64,000 nucleotides of DNA, from assembly GCA_001770725.1 (NCBI GenBank), contig MERU01000006.1:410781-474780 (forward strand). The letters are read 5' to 3'. The position numbers and the translations under genes are program-made. The DNA comes from Burkholderiales bacterium RIFCSPHIGHO2_01_FULL_63_240. GTDB taxonomy: Bacteria; Pseudomonadota; Gammaproteobacteria; Burkholderiales; Burkholderiaceae_C. Positions 8,264 to 18,028 of this stretch are shown here, piece by piece. The number at the start of each line of letters is the position of its first letter. Positions within the stretch are counted from its first letter, which is position 1. Under the pieces are notes generated by a model that was not told the origin of the DNA, did no database searches, and was given only the letters and a program-made list of their open reading frames with translations.

Positions 8264-10165
8264 ATGAGCAAGCAAACCCATTCGTTCCAGGCCGAAGTCA
8301 AGCAACTGCTGCACCTCGTCACGCACGCGCTTTACTCGAACAAGGAAATCTTCCTGCGCGAGCTGATCTCCAACGCGTCCGACGCGTGCGACAAGCTTCG
8401 CTTCGAAGCGCTCGACAACGCCGCCCTCTATGAAGACGCCCCCAACCTCGACGTGCGCATCCTCGTCGACAAGGAGGCCCGCACGCTCACCATCCGCGAC
8501 AACGGCATCGGCATGAGCGCGCAAGAGGCCATCGACCACCTGGGCACCATCGCCAAGTCCGGCACCAAGGACTTCATGGGCCGCCTCTCGGGTGACCAGC
8601 AGAAGGACGCCCAGCTCATCGGCCAGTTCGGCGTGGGCTTCTACAGTGGCTACATCGTGGCCGACCGCATCACCGTCGAATCCCGCCGCGCGGGCCTTCA
8701 GCCGGAAGAAGGCATGCGCTGGAGCAGCGAGGGCACGGGTGACTTCGAGGTCGACACCATCACCAAGCCCACCCGCGGCACCGACATCATCCTGCACCTG
8801 CGCGAAGGCGAAGACGAGTACCTTGCTGCCTGGAAGCTGCGCAGCATCGTGGGCAAGTACTCCGACCACATCTCCCTGCCCATCCTCATGCAGAAGGAAG
8901 AGTGGGACGCCGACAAGGGCGAGTACGTGCGCAAGGACGAGTGGGAAACCATCAACCAGGCCGCTGCGCTCTGGACGCGCAGCAAGTCCGACATCACGCC
9001 CGAGCAGTACGCCGAGTTCTACAAGCAGCTCAGCCACGACAGCGAAGACCCGCTGGCCCACACCCACAACCGCGTCGAGGGCCGCAGCGAATACACCCAG
9101 CTGCTCTACATCCCGGCCAAGGCCCCTTACGACCTCTGGAACCGCGACAAGAAGGGCGGCCTCAAGCTCTACGTCAAGCGCGTCTTCATCATGGACGACG
9201 CCGAAGCCCTGCTGCCCAGCTACCTGCGCTTCGTCAAGGGCGTGGTCGACTCGTCTGACTTGCCGCTCAACGTCAGCCGCGAGATCCTGCAGGAAAGCCG
9301 CGACGTCAAGGTCATCCGAGAAGGCTGCACCAAGCGCGTGCTGTCCATGCTCGAAGACCTGGCGGGCAATGAAGACCAGGCCAAGCGCGACCAATACGCC
9401 GCTTTCTGGACCGAGTTCGGCCAGGTGCTCAAAGAGGGCGTCGGCGAGGACTTCGCCAACCGCGACCGCATCGCCAAGTTGCTGCGCTTTGCATCCACCG
9501 GCGTGGACGACGGCGCCACCCAGTCGGTGAGCCTGGCCGATTACGTGGGCCGCATGAAGGAAGGCCAGGACGCCATCTACGTCATCACCGCCGACACCCT
9601 GGCCGCGGCCAAGAACAGCCCGCAGCTCGAGCTCTTCAAGAAGAAGGGCATCGAGGTGCTGCTGCTGACCGACCGCGTCGACGAGTGGCTGCTCTCGCAC
9701 CTGCACGAGTTCGAGGGCAAGCCACTGCACAACGTCACCAAGGGCGCCGTGGACCTGGGCTCGCTGCAGGACGAGGCCGAAAAGAAGCAGGCCGAAGAAG
9801 CCGCCGAGGCTTTCAAGCCTTTGCTGGAGCGCCTGAAGACCGCGCTGGCCGACCGCGCCAAGGACGTGCGCATCACCACGCGCCTGGTTGACTCGCCCGC
9901 CTGCCTGGTCACCGAGGACGGCGAGATCAGCGGCCACCTGGCGCGCCTGCTCAAGCAAGCCGGCCAGGCCGCGCCCGAGGTCAAGCCTGTGCTCGAGCTC
10001 AACCCCGAGCACGCCCTGGTCAAGAAGCTCGAAGCCAGCGAGCACCTCGACGACCTCGCCCACATCCTGTTCGACCAGGCCCTGCTGGCCGAAGGCGGCC
10101 AGCTCGACGACCCGGCCGCCTACGTGCGCCGCATCAACTCCCTGCTCGTGACGGCCGCCGTCTGA
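8264..10165 (+). CDS. htpG: Molecular chaperone HtpG (Hsp90)
   Basis: Full-length bacterial Hsp90, 633 residues, a cytoplasmic ATP-dependent chaperone dimer. The N-terminal GHKL ATPase shows [24 protein letters not shown] and [15 protein letters not shown]. The middle domain shows [20 protein letters not shown] and [10 protein letters not shown]. The C-terminal dimerisation part ends with [11 protein letters not shown] sigma-32-type promoter upstream fits heat-shock control, and a strong terminator follows. The start has only a weak GAGG about 12 bases upstream, but the N-terminus [16 protein letters not shown] fits the family. Confidence 0.98.
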   Translation: MSKQTHSFQAEVKQLLHLVTHALYSNKEIFLRELISNASDACDKLRFEALDNAALYEDAPNLDVRILVDKEARTLTIRDNGIGMSAQEAIDHLGTIAKSGTKDFMGRLSGDQQKDAQLIGQFGVGFYSGYIVADRITVESRRAGLQPEEGMRWSSEGTGDFEVDTITKPTRGTDIILHLREGEDEYLAAWKLRSIVGKYSDHISLPILMQKEEWDADKGEYVRKDEWETINQAAALWTRSKSDITPEQYAEFYKQLSHDSEDPLAHTHNRVEGRSEYTQLLYIPAKAPYDLWNRDKKGGLKLYVKRVFIMDDAEALLPSYLRFVKGVVDSSDLPLNVSREILQESRDVKVIREGCTKRVLSMLEDLAGNEDQAKRDQYAAFWTEFGQVLKEGVGEDFANRDRIAKLLRFASTGVDDGATQSVSLADYVGRMKEGQDAIYVITADTLAAAKNSPQLELFKKKGIEVLLLTDRVDEWLLSHLHEFEGKPLHNVTKGAVDLGSLQDEAEKKQAEEAAEAFKPLLERLKTALADRAKDVRITTRLVDSPACLVTEDGEISGHLARLLKQAGQAAPEVKPVLELNPEHALVKKLEASEHLDDLAHILFDQALLAEGGQLDDPAAYVRRINSLLVTAAV

Positions 10166-10234
10166 CCAGGGCAGGCTGACCGGGCGGCCTGCGCCGCCGC
10201 CGTGTGCACGTGGCAAACAGCCCGGAAACAAACG

Positions 10235-10269
10235 GGCCCCGACGCGTCACCGCGTGCGGGGCCTTTTTT
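10235..10269 (+). terminator. Intrinsic terminator of htpG
   Basis: GGCCCCGACGCG pairs with CGCGTGCGGGGCC (one bulge) and is followed by six T residues, 70 bases after the htpG stop. Confidence 0.88.
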
Positions 10270-10289
10270 GCGGACCTTCGGGGGCTGGG

Positions 10290-11000
10290 TCAGATCGGGT
10301 TCACCAGCATCTTCAGCCAGTCGCTGGCGTGCATCACGTTGTAGCGGATGCGGTATAGCGCCTCGGCCGCGATCGATTGCAAGGAGCTGTCGATGTGCGT
10401 GCCCACCGTGTCGGGCGGCAGCTTCAGCCAGGCTTCGGCGTCCGGGCCATCGCGTTCGATGACGGCGCCGGCCTTGGCCGCGATGCGCAACATCGGGCCG
10501 TTCTCGCTGAGCGCGTGGATCATCATGTGGCTGGCGTGCTGGTTGCGCGCGTGCATCATGGCGTGAACGAACAGGCGCAGGCCCAGGCCCTTGCCGCGGC
10601 CCGCCGGCAACACCGAGACGCCGAACTCCATGGCGCGGCCGCGCGAAGAGCCATCACCAGCCGGGCCCTTGCCGGGCATGGCGGCCAGGTGGGCCACGGC
10701 CACCAGGTGCAGCTTGCTGTTGAAGATGCCGAAAACCTCGTCGCGCTTGAAGTCGATCGAGGCCACGTATTGCTGGATCTGCTCCGTGGTCGCCTTGTAG
10801 CCGAAGCGCAGGTAACGGTCGCGCTCGTCCAGGTCCAGCAAGTGGGCCAGGATGCGGCGGCGGTGGCGGGCGTGCAGGTCGCGGATGGGCACCCAGCCCT
10901 CGACGGGGCGGGCGTTCGCCGACCCGGAGGTGGGCGATGGTTCGGTTGGCGTTCGCATGCCGAAACGGTCGATGGGCGGACGAGAGCGGATCTTGGTCAT
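10290..11000 (-). CDS. GNAT family N-acetyltransferase
   Basis: A 236-residue cytoplasmic protein with a GNAT fold. The acetyl-CoA loop is LPAGRGKGLGLRLF, in the place of the R-x-x-G-x-G/A signature, followed by helix FVHAMMHARNQHASHM and the motif-B-like region ENGPMLRIAAKAGAVIERDG. The first ~35 residues are low-complexity and probably disordered. The substrate is unknown. A Shine-Dalgarno-like AAAGGGG lies upstream of the ATG. It is convergent with htpG and divergent from the rplM operon. Confidence 0.8.
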   Translation of the reverse strand: MTKIRSRPPIDRFGMRTPTEPSPTSGSANARPVEGWVPIRDLHARHRRRILAHLLDLDERDRYLRFGYKATTEQIQQYVASIDFKRDEVFGIFNSKLHLVAVAHLAAMPGKGPAGDGSSRGRAMEFGVSVLPAGRGKGLGLRLFVHAMMHARNQHASHMMIHALSENGPMLRIAAKAGAVIERDGPDAEAWLKLPPDTVGTHIDSSLQSIAAEALYRIRYNVMHASDWLKMLVNPI

Positions 11001-11215
11001 GGCTGACCCCTTTTACTTGGCCGATTGGGAGTCGTCTCTGGAGTCTCGGATCTCCCTTTGGGACTGTCGTCACCGGCCTGCCTGGCAATGTAGGTGAAAA
11101 CCCTTGGTGTCGCAAGGCATCCCCTGCGTTGACCTTGCGACGTGTCAACTACTTCACGTCATCCGGTGTCCGATCATCGCCGGCTCGCCCGGCTGCGCCA
11201 GGGTGTTGCTGCACC

Positions 11216-11245
11216 TTGTGGAAACCGCTAAACCTGGGCTAGAAT
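11216..11245 (+). promoter_or_regulatory. Sigma-70 promoter of the rplM-rpsI operon
   Basis: -35 TTGTGG (11216-11221), an 18-base spacer, -10 TAGAAT (11240-11245). It predicts transcription from about 11252, giving a leader of roughly 220 bases. The remainder of 11001-11215 shows no gene. Confidence 0.65.
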
Positions 11246-11250
11246 GCTGG

Positions 11251-11471
11251 ATTCCCGTCGCGGTTGCCGGGAATGGTGCGCTTTTGCTTTACGTTGAGTC
11301 GGGGCAGAAGGCGCGCCAGGGTTGTTGCCCCGCCAGGTCATGTAAGCGCGCTTTCGCTTGAAGCGGCACCTGGGGCGACACGACAGTCAGTTGCGAGGCC
11401 ACCCCCGTTTCAAAGAAGTGGCGCCAAAGCTGACAGACAACTGTTTTTACTTCCTAATTAAGGAAACACCC
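11251..11471 (+). promoter_or_regulatory. Structured 5' leader of rplM-rpsI
   Basis: The predicted leader begins with a hairpin at its very 5' end: ATTCCCG (11251-11257) pairs with CGGGAAT (11268-11274). A second stem pairs GCCCC/GGGGC and AGGT/ACCT between 11327 and 11376. This is long for a simple leader and could carry ribosomal-protein autoregulation. That is inference, since no known leader family was recognised. Confidence 0.4.
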
Positions 11472-11900
11472 ATGAAGACCTTCAGCGCCAAGCCGGCCGA
11501 AGTGACGCACGAGTGGTTTGTGATCGACGCCACCGACAAGGTGCTCGGACGAGTGGCCAGCGAAGTCGCTCTCCGTCTGCGCGGCAAGCACAAGGCCATT
11601 TACACGCCTCACGTGGACACCGGCGATTTCATCGTCATCGTCAACGCCGACAAGATCCGCGTCACTGGCACCAAGGCCACCGACAAGGTTTACTACCGTC
11701 ACTCGGGCTTCCCCGGCGGCATCTACGCCACGAAGTTCAAGGACATGCAAGCCAAGCACCCTGGTCGCGCCATCGAAAAGGCCGTCAAGGGCATGCTGCC
11801 CAAGGGTCCCCTGGGCTACGCCATGATCAAGAAGCTGAAGGTCTACGCAGGCAGCGAGCATCCGCACGCCGCGCAGCAGCCCAAAGCCCTGGAAATCTGA
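11472..11900 (+). CDS. rplM: 50S ribosomal protein L13
   Basis: L13 of the large ribosomal subunit, 142 residues, the usual length. The start at 11472 follows TTAAGGAAACACCC with a clear AAGGA. Family segments seen are [46 protein letters not shown] and [15 protein letters not shown]. An in-frame upstream extension to 11358 is not needed. It is co-transcribed with rpsI, 11 bases downstream, an order conserved across bacteria. Confidence 0.98.
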   Translation: MKTFSAKPAEVTHEWFVIDATDKVLGRVASEVALRLRGKHKAIYTPHVDTGDFIVIVNADKIRVTGTKATDKVYYRHSGFPGGIYATKFKDMQAKHPGRAIEKAVKGMLPKGPLGYAMIKKLKVYAGSEHPHAAQQPKALEI

Positions 11901-11911
11901 GGAGCGGCCAC

Positions 11912-12304
11912 ATGATTGGTAACTGGAACTACGGCACCGGCCGTCGCAAGTCGTCCGTCGCCCGCGTCTTCATCAAGAAGGGCACCGGCCAGATCATCAT
12001 CAACGGCAAGCCCGTTGAGCAGTACTTCGGCCGTCAGACCTCCATCATGGTGGTCAAGCAGCCCCTGGTGCTGACCAACAACGCTGAAGCGTTCGACATC
12101 AAGGTCAACGTCCACGGTGGTGGCGAATCCGGTCAAGCCGGTGCCGTCCGTCACGGTGTGACCCGCGCCCTGATCGATTTCGACGCTGCCCTGAAGCCCG
12201 AACTGAGCCGCGCTGGTTTCGTCACCCGCGACGCCCGCGAAGTCGAGCGCAAGAAGGTCGGCCTGCACGGCGCTCGTCGCAGGAAGCAGTTCAGCAAGCG
12301 CTGA
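11912..12304 (+). CDS. rpsI: 30S ribosomal protein S9
   Basis: S9 of the small subunit, 130 residues. It shows [19 protein letters not shown], the central [20 protein letters not shown] and the basic C-terminal tail ending in KQFSKR, which reaches the tRNA in the ribosomal P site. The start has a GAGGAG ribosome site. It is the second gene of the rplM operon and is followed by a terminator-like hairpin. Confidence 0.98.
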   Translation: MIGNWNYGTGRRKSSVARVFIKKGTGQIIINGKPVEQYFGRQTSIMVVKQPLVLTNNAEAFDIKVNVHGGGESGQAGAVRHGVTRALIDFDAALKPELSRAGFVTRDAREVERKKVGLHGARRRKQFSKR

Positions 12305-12347
12305 TCGCTCCCACCTGGCATGCCGCTGCAAAGCGGTTTGCCAACCC

Positions 12348-12380
12348 AACCCGCCCCTGGCCTCGGCCCCGGGCGGGTTT
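12348..12380 (+). terminator. Terminator-like hairpin after rpsI
   Basis: AACCCGCCC (12348-12356) pairs with GGGCGGGTT (12371-12379), followed by TTGTC. The T-run is short, so strength is uncertain. Confidence 0.65.
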
Positions 12381-12406
12381 GTCATTCAGGGTGTTCGCAT
12401 TGTTCC

Positions 12407-12412
12407 TACAAT
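12407..12412 (+). promoter_or_regulatory. Putative -10 element upstream of argC
   Basis: TACAAT 28 bases before the argC ATG. The -35 region (TTCAGG, 16 bases upstream) is weak. Confidence 0.4.
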
Positions 12413-12440
12413 GGCGCCTCTCCAGTTGAAAGGATCGAAG

Positions 12441-13478
12441 ATGATCAAGGTCGGCATCGTCGGTGGCACCGGCTACACCGGGGTCGAGCTGCTGCGCCTG
12501 CTGTCGCAGCACCCGCAAGTCGAGATCAAGGCCATCACCTCCCGCAAGGAGGCTGGCCTGCCCGTGGCCGACATGTACCCGAGCCTGCGTGGCCACGTCG
12601 ACCTGGCCTTCGTCACGCCCGATGAAGCCAGGCTGACCGAGTGCGACGTCGTCTTCTTCGCCACCCCGCATGGCGTGGCCATGGCCCAGGCCCGCGAGCT
12701 GCTGGCCGCTGGTGTCAAGGTCATCGACCTCGCGGCCGACTTCCGCCTGAAAGACACCGCCGAGTTCGAGAAGTGGTACGGCATGGCCCACACCTGCCCC
12801 GACCTGCTCGAAGAGGCCGTCTATGGCCTGCCCGAGATCAACCGCGAAGCCATCCAGCGCGCGCGCGTCATCGGCAACCCGGGCTGCTACCCCACCTCGG
12901 TGCAGCTGGGCTATGCGCCGCTGCTGCGCAACAAGCTGATCGAGACCACCGGCCTGATCGCCAACTGCGCTTCGGGCATTTCGGGTGCGGGCCGCAAGGC
13001 CGAGGTGCACACGCTGCACGCCGAGGCCTCGGACAACTTCAAGGCCTATGGCGTCAAGGGGCACCGTCACGGCCCCGAAATCAACCAGCAGCTGCGCGCC
13101 ATCGCGGGTGATGCCAGCGTGAACTGCCTGTTCGTGCCCCATCTGCTGCCGATCATCCGCGGCATCCACTCCACGCTGTACGCGCGCCTGAACAGCGCCG
13201 GCCAGGCTGCGGACCTGCAGGCCATCTTCGAAGACGCCTACCGCGGCGAGCGTTTCGTCGACGTGCTGCCCGCCGGCAGCGCACCCGAGACCCGCAGCGT
13301 GCGCGCTTCCAACACCGTGCGCATCGCGGTGCACCGCCCGCTGCCCGACACCGTCATGGTCCTGGTCGTCGAAGACAACCTCACCAAGGGCGCGTCGGGC
13401 CAGGCCGTGCAGTGCATGAACCTGATGTGCGGCCTCGATGAGCACCTCGGCCTGACCGGCGTGCCGGTGCTGCCCTGA
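12441..13478 (+). CDS. argC: N-acetyl-gamma-glutamyl-phosphate reductase
   Basis: Third step of arginine biosynthesis, reducing N-acetylglutamyl phosphate to the semialdehyde with NADPH. At 345 residues it belongs to the long ArgC class. The nucleotide-binding loop [17 protein letters not shown] is at the N-terminus, the catalytic cysteine in GNPGCYPT, and the family segments HRHGPEI and [10 protein letters not shown] follow. The start at 12441 is backed by AAGGA 8 bases upstream. The stop overlaps the next start (TGATG), indicating coupled translation. Confidence 0.97.
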   Translation: MIKVGIVGGTGYTGVELLRLLSQHPQVEIKAITSRKEAGLPVADMYPSLRGHVDLAFVTPDEARLTECDVVFFATPHGVAMAQARELLAAGVKVIDLAADFRLKDTAEFEKWYGMAHTCPDLLEEAVYGLPEINREAIQRARVIGNPGCYPTSVQLGYAPLLRNKLIETTGLIANCASGISGAGRKAEVHTLHAEASDNFKAYGVKGHRHGPEINQQLRAIAGDASVNCLFVPHLLPIIRGIHSTLYARLNSAGQAADLQAIFEDAYRGERFVDVLPAGSAPETRSVRASNTVRIAVHRPLPDTVMVLVVEDNLTKGASGQAVQCMNLMCGLDEHLGLTGVPVLP

Positions 13479-14197
13479 TGCGTTGGCGCCTGCTGCGCCG
13501 GCGGCTGTCGATCAGCTCGCCGCGCATGGCCGTTCGCAGCCACCTGCCATGGCCTTTGCGTTGGGCGGTGGTCGCCATCGCGCTGGGCTTTTCCGGAGCG
13601 CTCGCTCTGTGGGCCTTCGAGTTCGGGCGAGGGCTGGCCGGGCTGGGGCAGGGCAGCCGCGGCGCTCAGGAACAGGTGGTCGAGTTGCGGCGCCAGCTCG
13701 ACGAGCTCCGCGCCGATCGCGACCAGGCCCGCTCCATCGCCAACTCGGCTGACAGCCTGCTCAAGGCCGAGCGGGTCACGCAGCAGAAGCTGGCCGATCA
13801 GGTGCGGGCACTTGAGACCGAGAACCAGGCCATCAAGGCCGACCTCGGCTTCTTCGAGCGCCTGCTTCCCACCTCGGGCGAGCCCATCGCCATCCGCGGG
13901 CTGCAGGTCGAGGCCTCGGCCACCGGCCCGGTGCGCTACCAGTTGCTGGTGATGCAGCAGGGCGTGCGCGGGCAGTCCGACTTCCGAGGCACCATCGAGG
14001 TTTTCGCCACCGGCACCCGCGACGCCGCCCCCTGGTCGACCAGTGGCCCCATGGTGCGCCAGGCGGTTCAGTTCCGGCAGTACCGCCGCCTGGAGGGGCT
14101 GTTGCAGCCGCCGGCGGGGGTCGTTGTCCGCCAGATCCAGATCCGCGTGCTCGACGAGTCGGGCGCGGTCAAGGCCACGCAGGTGCACAGGCTGTGA
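13478..14197 (+). CDS. Single-pass membrane protein with coiled coil (DUF6776-like)
   Basis: A 239-residue protein of unknown function. A basic cytoplasmic N-terminus is followed by one membrane helix (about residues 31-47). Then comes a long heptad-rich coiled coil (about 60-120, QEQVVELRRQLDELRADRD) and a compact beta-rich domain. The layout resembles the DUF6776 family often found in betaproteobacteria between argC and bactofilin genes. The neighbouring bactofilin and cell-wall genes suggest an envelope role, but that is inference. Its ATG overlaps the argC stop by one base. Confidence 0.75.
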   Translation: MRWRLLRRRLSISSPRMAVRSHLPWPLRWAVVAIALGFSGALALWAFEFGRGLAGLGQGSRGAQEQVVELRRQLDELRADRDQARSIANSADSLLKAERVTQQKLADQVRALETENQAIKADLGFFERLLPTSGEPIAIRGLQVEASATGPVRYQLLVMQQGVRGQSDFRGTIEVFATGTRDAAPWSTSGPMVRQAVQFRQYRRLEGLLQPPAGVVVRQIQIRVLDESGAVKATQVHRL

Positions 14198-14331
14198 CGC
14201 AACCCACGCCACCTCGCACCCGGGGTCTTGATCTGGACGGTGGTCGGTGTACCCTTGGGGGTTTCGTCGGCTTGTCGCGTCTTTCGGCGCCCGGGCCTGC
14301 GCCTGGCCCCTGACCCTTGAGGAAGATCGCC

Positions 14332-14754
14332 ATGTTCGGCTGGAAAAAAACGCCCCCCATCCGCACCTTGATCGGTGAAGGCACGGTCATCACCGGTGAG
14401 ATCCGCTTCGCGGACGGCCTGCGCATCGACGGCGAGCTCCGTGGCGACGTCCAGGCCATCGGCGACGGGCGCACCTTGCTGGTCATCAGCGACAAAGCCC
14501 GCGTGCATGGCAAGGTCAGGGCCGGCCATGTCATCATCAATGGCAGCGTCGAAGGCCCCGTCATCGCCGACGACCTGCTGGAGCTGCAGCCCAAGGCCCG
14601 CATCGTGGGCGACGTCAAGTACGAAGCCCTTGAAATGCACCAGGGCGCCACCATCGATGGTGAATTGCGCGCCCTGAAGTCCGAAGCCAAACCGGGCTTG
14701 AAGCTGGCAGCCAGCGCCAATGCCGCCGGTGGCAGCGAACGCGCTGCATCCTGA
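14332..14754 (+). CDS. Bactofilin (polymer-forming cytoskeletal protein)
   Basis: A 140-residue protein with a central right-handed beta-helix typical of bactofilins: LIGEGTVITGEIRFADGLRI, DGELRGDV, VIINGSVEGPVIADDLLELQ and KYEALEMHQGATIDGELRAL. Short disordered ends flank it. Bactofilins polymerise without nucleotides and act as membrane-linked scaffolds for cell-wall enzymes. The M23 peptidase and AnmK genes close by fit such a role. The start at 14332 has GAGGAAG 7 bases upstream; an ATG at 14317 is also in frame. Confidence 0.93.
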   Translation: MFGWKKTPPIRTLIGEGTVITGEIRFADGLRIDGELRGDVQAIGDGRTLLVISDKARVHGKVRAGHVIINGSVEGPVIADDLLELQPKARIVGDVKYEALEMHQGATIDGELRALKSEAKPGLKLAASANAAGGSERAAS

Positions 14755-14781
14755 TTTTTCTGTTCCTGGAGTCCCCCCACC

Positions 14782-15162
14782 ATGACCGCCGTCGCCCAAG
14801 ACATCGTTGACACCCAAGCCACCGACGCGCCTCCTGCGCCCATCGTCTTCACCGACGCCGCTGCCTCCAAGGTGGCCGAGCTCGTCGCCGAAGAAGGCAA
14901 CCCCGAGCTGAAGCTGCGCGTGTTCGTGCAAGGTGGCGGCTGCTCCGGCTTCCAGTACGGCTTCACCTTCGACGAGATCACCAACGAAGACGACACGCAG
15001 ATGAACAAGAATGGCGTCACGCTGCTGATCGACGCCATGAGCCTGCAGTACCTGGTGGGCGCCGAGATCGACTACAAGGACGACCTCGAAGGCAGCCAGT
15101 TCGTCATCCGCAACCCGAACGCCACCACCACCTGCGGTTGCGGCTCGAGCTTCTCGGTCTGA
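14782..15162 (+). CDS. erpA: Iron-sulfur cluster insertion protein ErpA
   Basis: A-type Fe-S carrier of 126 residues that delivers clusters to target enzymes. The three conserved cysteines are present: one in [10 protein letters not shown] and two in the C-terminal [10 protein letters not shown]. The extended N-terminal ~20 residues are typical of betaproteobacterial ErpA. It lies 27 bases after the bactofilin gene on the same strand and is followed by a terminator. Confidence 0.95.
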   Translation: MTAVAQDIVDTQATDAPPAPIVFTDAAASKVAELVAEEGNPELKLRVFVQGGGCSGFQYGFTFDEITNEDDTQMNKNGVTLLIDAMSLQYLVGAEIDYKDDLEGSQFVIRNPNATTTCGCGSSFSV

Positions 15163-15192
15163 CCTCTTCAGCCTCCCCCGTCTGAACATCAC

Positions 15193-15214
15193 AAGCGGCC
15201 CTGCGGGGCCGTTT
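15193..15214. terminator. Hairpin between erpA and anmK
   Basis: GCGGCCC pairs with GGGGCCG around a short loop and is followed by TTTGTC on the plus strand. The two flanking genes converge here. Confidence 0.6.
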
Positions 15215-15231
15215 GTCATTTCCAGGGCGTG

Positions 15232-16410
15232 TCAGGCGGGGTACAGCGCGCCCAGCACGCGCGGGCCGCGCGCACCGGTCACATCCGGCAGGTTGCCGGG
15301 CACGCGGTGCACATGTGCCCAGGCCAGCCAGGCGAACGCCGCGGCTTCCACCTGCATCACGTCCAGGCCACGTTCGTCGGAGCGGACGACGGGCACCCCT
15401 GGCAGCTGACGTGCCAGGCGTTGCATCAGGTCGCCGTTGAGGGCCCCTCCACCGCACACCACCACCTCGGCGGCATCGGGCGCGTGGGCCTGCACCGCGG
15501 CGGCGGCGGTGCGGGCGGTCAACTCGCACAGCGTCGCCTGGACATCCCGCGCGACGTTGGGGTCGATGGGGGGCAAGGCGCCCTGCGAGTCCCTGAGGTC
15601 AAGGGGCACGCCATGCGGCGCCAGCCAGCGGCCAAGCCAGTCGGCGTTGAACAGGTCTCGCCCGGTGCTCTTGGGTGGGGGCAGGGCAAAGAAGGGGTCG
15701 GCCAGGGCGTCGGCCAGCCAGTCCTCGCTCGCGCGGCCCCCCGCTCCCCAATCGCCGTTGGCATCGAAAGCGTGCCCGGTCTGCCGGTGGCACCACATGT
15801 CGAGCAAGGCGTTGCCCGGGCCGCAGTCAAAGCCCAGTGGCCCCCGGCCCGGCCGCAGGATGCTCAGGTTGGCCATGCCCCCGATGTTGAGCACGACCAC
15901 GGTGTGGTCGGGCCTGGCGAAGACGGCTTCGTGGAAGGCAGGCACCAGTGGCGCGCCCTGGCCGCCCGCGGCCACGTCACGGGCGCGCAGGTCTGCCACC
16001 ACGTCGATGCCGGTGAGTTCGGCCAGCAGGGCGGGCTGGTTGAGCTGCAGGGTGTAGCCGAGTTCGGGGCGGTGGCGCACCGTCTGCCCGTGGGCGCCGA
16101 TGGCTCGCACTTCGGCTGGCAGCACCTGTGCCAGCTCGCAAACCGCCTGCACCACCTCGGCGCACAGCACCGCCAGCGCCTGGGAGGCGAGGGCGGCATG
16201 GTGAAGCTCGTTCTCGCCCGGTGTGTTCAGCTCCAGCAGGGCCTGGCGCAAGGCGGGCGGCAAGGGCCGGTGGGCATGGGCCAAGGTCTGCCATTGGCCG
16301 CCCGCCGGCTGGCTGAGCACGCCGTCGACGCCGTCGAGCGAGGTGCCCGACATCAGCCCGATGTAGAGCTCGCCCACGTCGGCCCGGGAGGGTGACGAAG
16401 GCGTGCTCAT
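15232..16410 (-). CDS. anmK: Anhydro-N-acetylmuramic acid kinase
   Basis: A 392-residue cytoplasmic sugar kinase that phosphorylates 1,6-anhydro-MurNAc during peptidoglycan recycling. Family signatures are the N-terminal [15 protein letters not shown], the catalytic-base region [11 protein letters not shown], the ATP segment [25 protein letters not shown] and [10 protein letters not shown]. It lies 22 bases downstream of the M23 peptidase on the same strand, so the two cell-wall genes are probably one transcript. Confidence 0.97.
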   Translation of the reverse strand: MSTPSSPSRADVGELYIGLMSGTSLDGVDGVLSQPAGGQWQTLAHAHRPLPPALRQALLELNTPGENELHHAALASQALAVLCAEVVQAVCELAQVLPAEVRAIGAHGQTVRHRPELGYTLQLNQPALLAELTGIDVVADLRARDVAAGGQGAPLVPAFHEAVFARPDHTVVVLNIGGMANLSILRPGRGPLGFDCGPGNALLDMWCHRQTGHAFDANGDWGAGGRASEDWLADALADPFFALPPPKSTGRDLFNADWLGRWLAPHGVPLDLRDSQGALPPIDPNVARDVQATLCELTARTAAAAVQAHAPDAAEVVVCGGGALNGDLMQRLARQLPGVPVVRSDERGLDVMQVEAAAFAWLAWAHVHRVPGNLPDVTGARGPRVLGALYPA

Positions 16411-16432
16411 GCGGTTGCCGATGGCAAGCCGC

Positions 16433-17908
16433 TCATTCGAAGCGGGGGCCGGACTGGGTGCCCGCCGCTTGCCACTCGCCCGCCATCTTCAGGCGCTCGG
16501 CGATGTCAACGGCCTTGTGGCGGAACTGGGCCAGGGCCTGTGCCGACAGCTGCAGGCTCTCGGAGGCCCGTGCGATCGTCATCGGGTCGACCTGCCGGCC
16601 ACCCACCTTGAACTCGAAGTGCAGGTGCGGGCCGGTGGCCCAGCCGGTGGCGCCCACGGCACCAATGCGGTCCCCCTGCTCGACGCGCTGACCCCGCCGC
16701 ACGTCGATGCGGCTGAGGTGGGCGTAGACGGTGCTGCGGTCGCCGCTGTGCTGAACCTGCACCACGTTACCGTAGCCGTTCTGCCAGCCCGAGAAGGTCA
16801 CCACGCCTTCGCCCACGGTGCGAACGGCGGTGCCGGTGGGGGCGCCGAAGTCCACGCCCAGGTGGGCGCGCCAGGTCTTGTGGATGGGGTGAAAGCGCAT
16901 CGCGAACCCGGAGGTCACGCGCGAGAAGGCCAGCGGCGAAGACAGGAAGGCGCGCACCTTGCTGCGCCCGGTCATGTCGAAGTAGGCGCCCTTGCGGCCC
17001 GGCTCCTGGTGCCAGACGGCGTCGTGCACCTCGCCCTTGCTGATGAAGCGGGCAGCCAGCACGCGCCCGGCCGGGTTGCCCCAGGTCACGGGCTCGCCTT
17101 CGGCCAGGTGGGCCTCGTAGAGCACGCTGAAGGCGTCGCCCTTGCGCAGCTCGCGCCTGAAGTCGATGTCGTTGCCGAAGATTTCGGCGATCTGGTTCGT
17201 CACGGCGTCCGGGATGCGGGCGTCGTCGGCCGCGGCAAACAGCGAGGACTGGATCGTGGCCGATGCCATCTGCGGCGTGCGCTCCAGCGGCAGCACGGCG
17301 CGCTGCACCGAGAAGCCGCCCTGAGGCAGGCGGCTGATCAGGACCTTGGTGAAGTGGATGTCGATGTCGGCGCTGGTGTCGGCCGGGCCGCGCACCACGA
17401 GCTCGATCAGCTTGCCGTCTTCCACGATGGCCTTGACCGACTTGCCCAGGCGCCCTTGCAGGATGGTGCTGGCCACCGGGTCGTTGCGCACGAACTGCGC
17501 GGCTTCCATGTCATCGACGCCCAGGCGCTTGAGCAGGCTGTCGGCGGTGTCGGCCGAGCGGGTGACCTCGCTGCGGTACAGGCGCAGGGCCTGCAGGTCC
17601 AGGCGCTGCAGCTGCACAGACAGGTCTGCCGGCTCGACGGCCTGGGTGATCTGGGTGATGACGGGCGAGGGGCCTTCGGGCAGGCTGGTCAGCGGGGCCA
17701 CGCCAAAGGCGGTGACGGCAGAACCGGCCAGCAGGGTCAGCACAGCGGCGCTGACGCGGCGGGGATGGCGATGGGCCGCGTTCTGGAAGGCTTGGGCAGC
17801 GGCGGCGATGGGTGCCAGTCGAAGGGACTGGAGCGCGTCGATCAGGCGATCGACCAGTCGGGAAGAAGCCAAAACGGGTTTCCTGTCAGCGTGCGAAGGG
17901 GTGTTCAT
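16433..17908 (-). CDS. M23 family metallopeptidase (LytM/DD-endopeptidase type)
   Basis: A 491-residue murein hydrolase anchored by one N-terminal helix (about residues 52-72). The central region carries an OapA/LysM-like segment, and the C-terminal LytM domain keeps the zinc site HLGVDFG (H-x3-D) and HLHFEF (H-x-H). Substrate is expected to be peptide cross-links in the periplasmic wall. The start at 17908 is preferred because AAGGGGGG precedes it; the frame stays open upstream to 18241 without family similarity. It is divergent from tyrS, a conserved arrangement. Confidence 0.93.
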   Translation of the reverse strand: MNTPSHADRKPVLASSRLVDRLIDALQSLRLAPIAAAAQAFQNAAHRHPRRVSAAVLTLLAGSAVTAFGVAPLTSLPEGPSPVITQITQAVEPADLSVQLQRLDLQALRLYRSEVTRSADTADSLLKRLGVDDMEAAQFVRNDPVASTILQGRLGKSVKAIVEDGKLIELVVRGPADTSADIDIHFTKVLISRLPQGGFSVQRAVLPLERTPQMASATIQSSLFAAADDARIPDAVTNQIAEIFGNDIDFRRELRKGDAFSVLYEAHLAEGEPVTWGNPAGRVLAARFISKGEVHDAVWHQEPGRKGAYFDMTGRSKVRAFLSSPLAFSRVTSGFAMRFHPIHKTWRAHLGVDFGAPTGTAVRTVGEGVVTFSGWQNGYGNVVQVQHSGDRSTVYAHLSRIDVRRGQRVEQGDRIGAVGATGWATGPHLHFEFKVGGRQVDPMTIARASESLQLSAQALAQFRHKAVDIAERLKMAGEWQAAGTQSGPRFE

Positions 17909-18028
17909 GCCACCCCCCTTAAAATGAGCTCCCTGGCCACGCAAGCTGTGTGCCTGCGCGCGCATTGCGCGGAGTATAGCGGGCACATGCTGCCTGCCCG
18001 CCTGCTGATTTTCACCTGTTGGTTCACC

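Noticed and set aside
8048..10231. 727-codon open frame antisense to htpG
   Set aside because: It is an exact antisense shadow of a highly conserved gene with biased GC-rich codons, and its translation shows no domain.
16403..18028. In-frame upstream extension of tyrS (a frame of 961 codons)
   Set aside because: It runs antisense to the M23 peptidase and has no similarity to synthetases. Only the 14-codon extension from 17987 remains possible.
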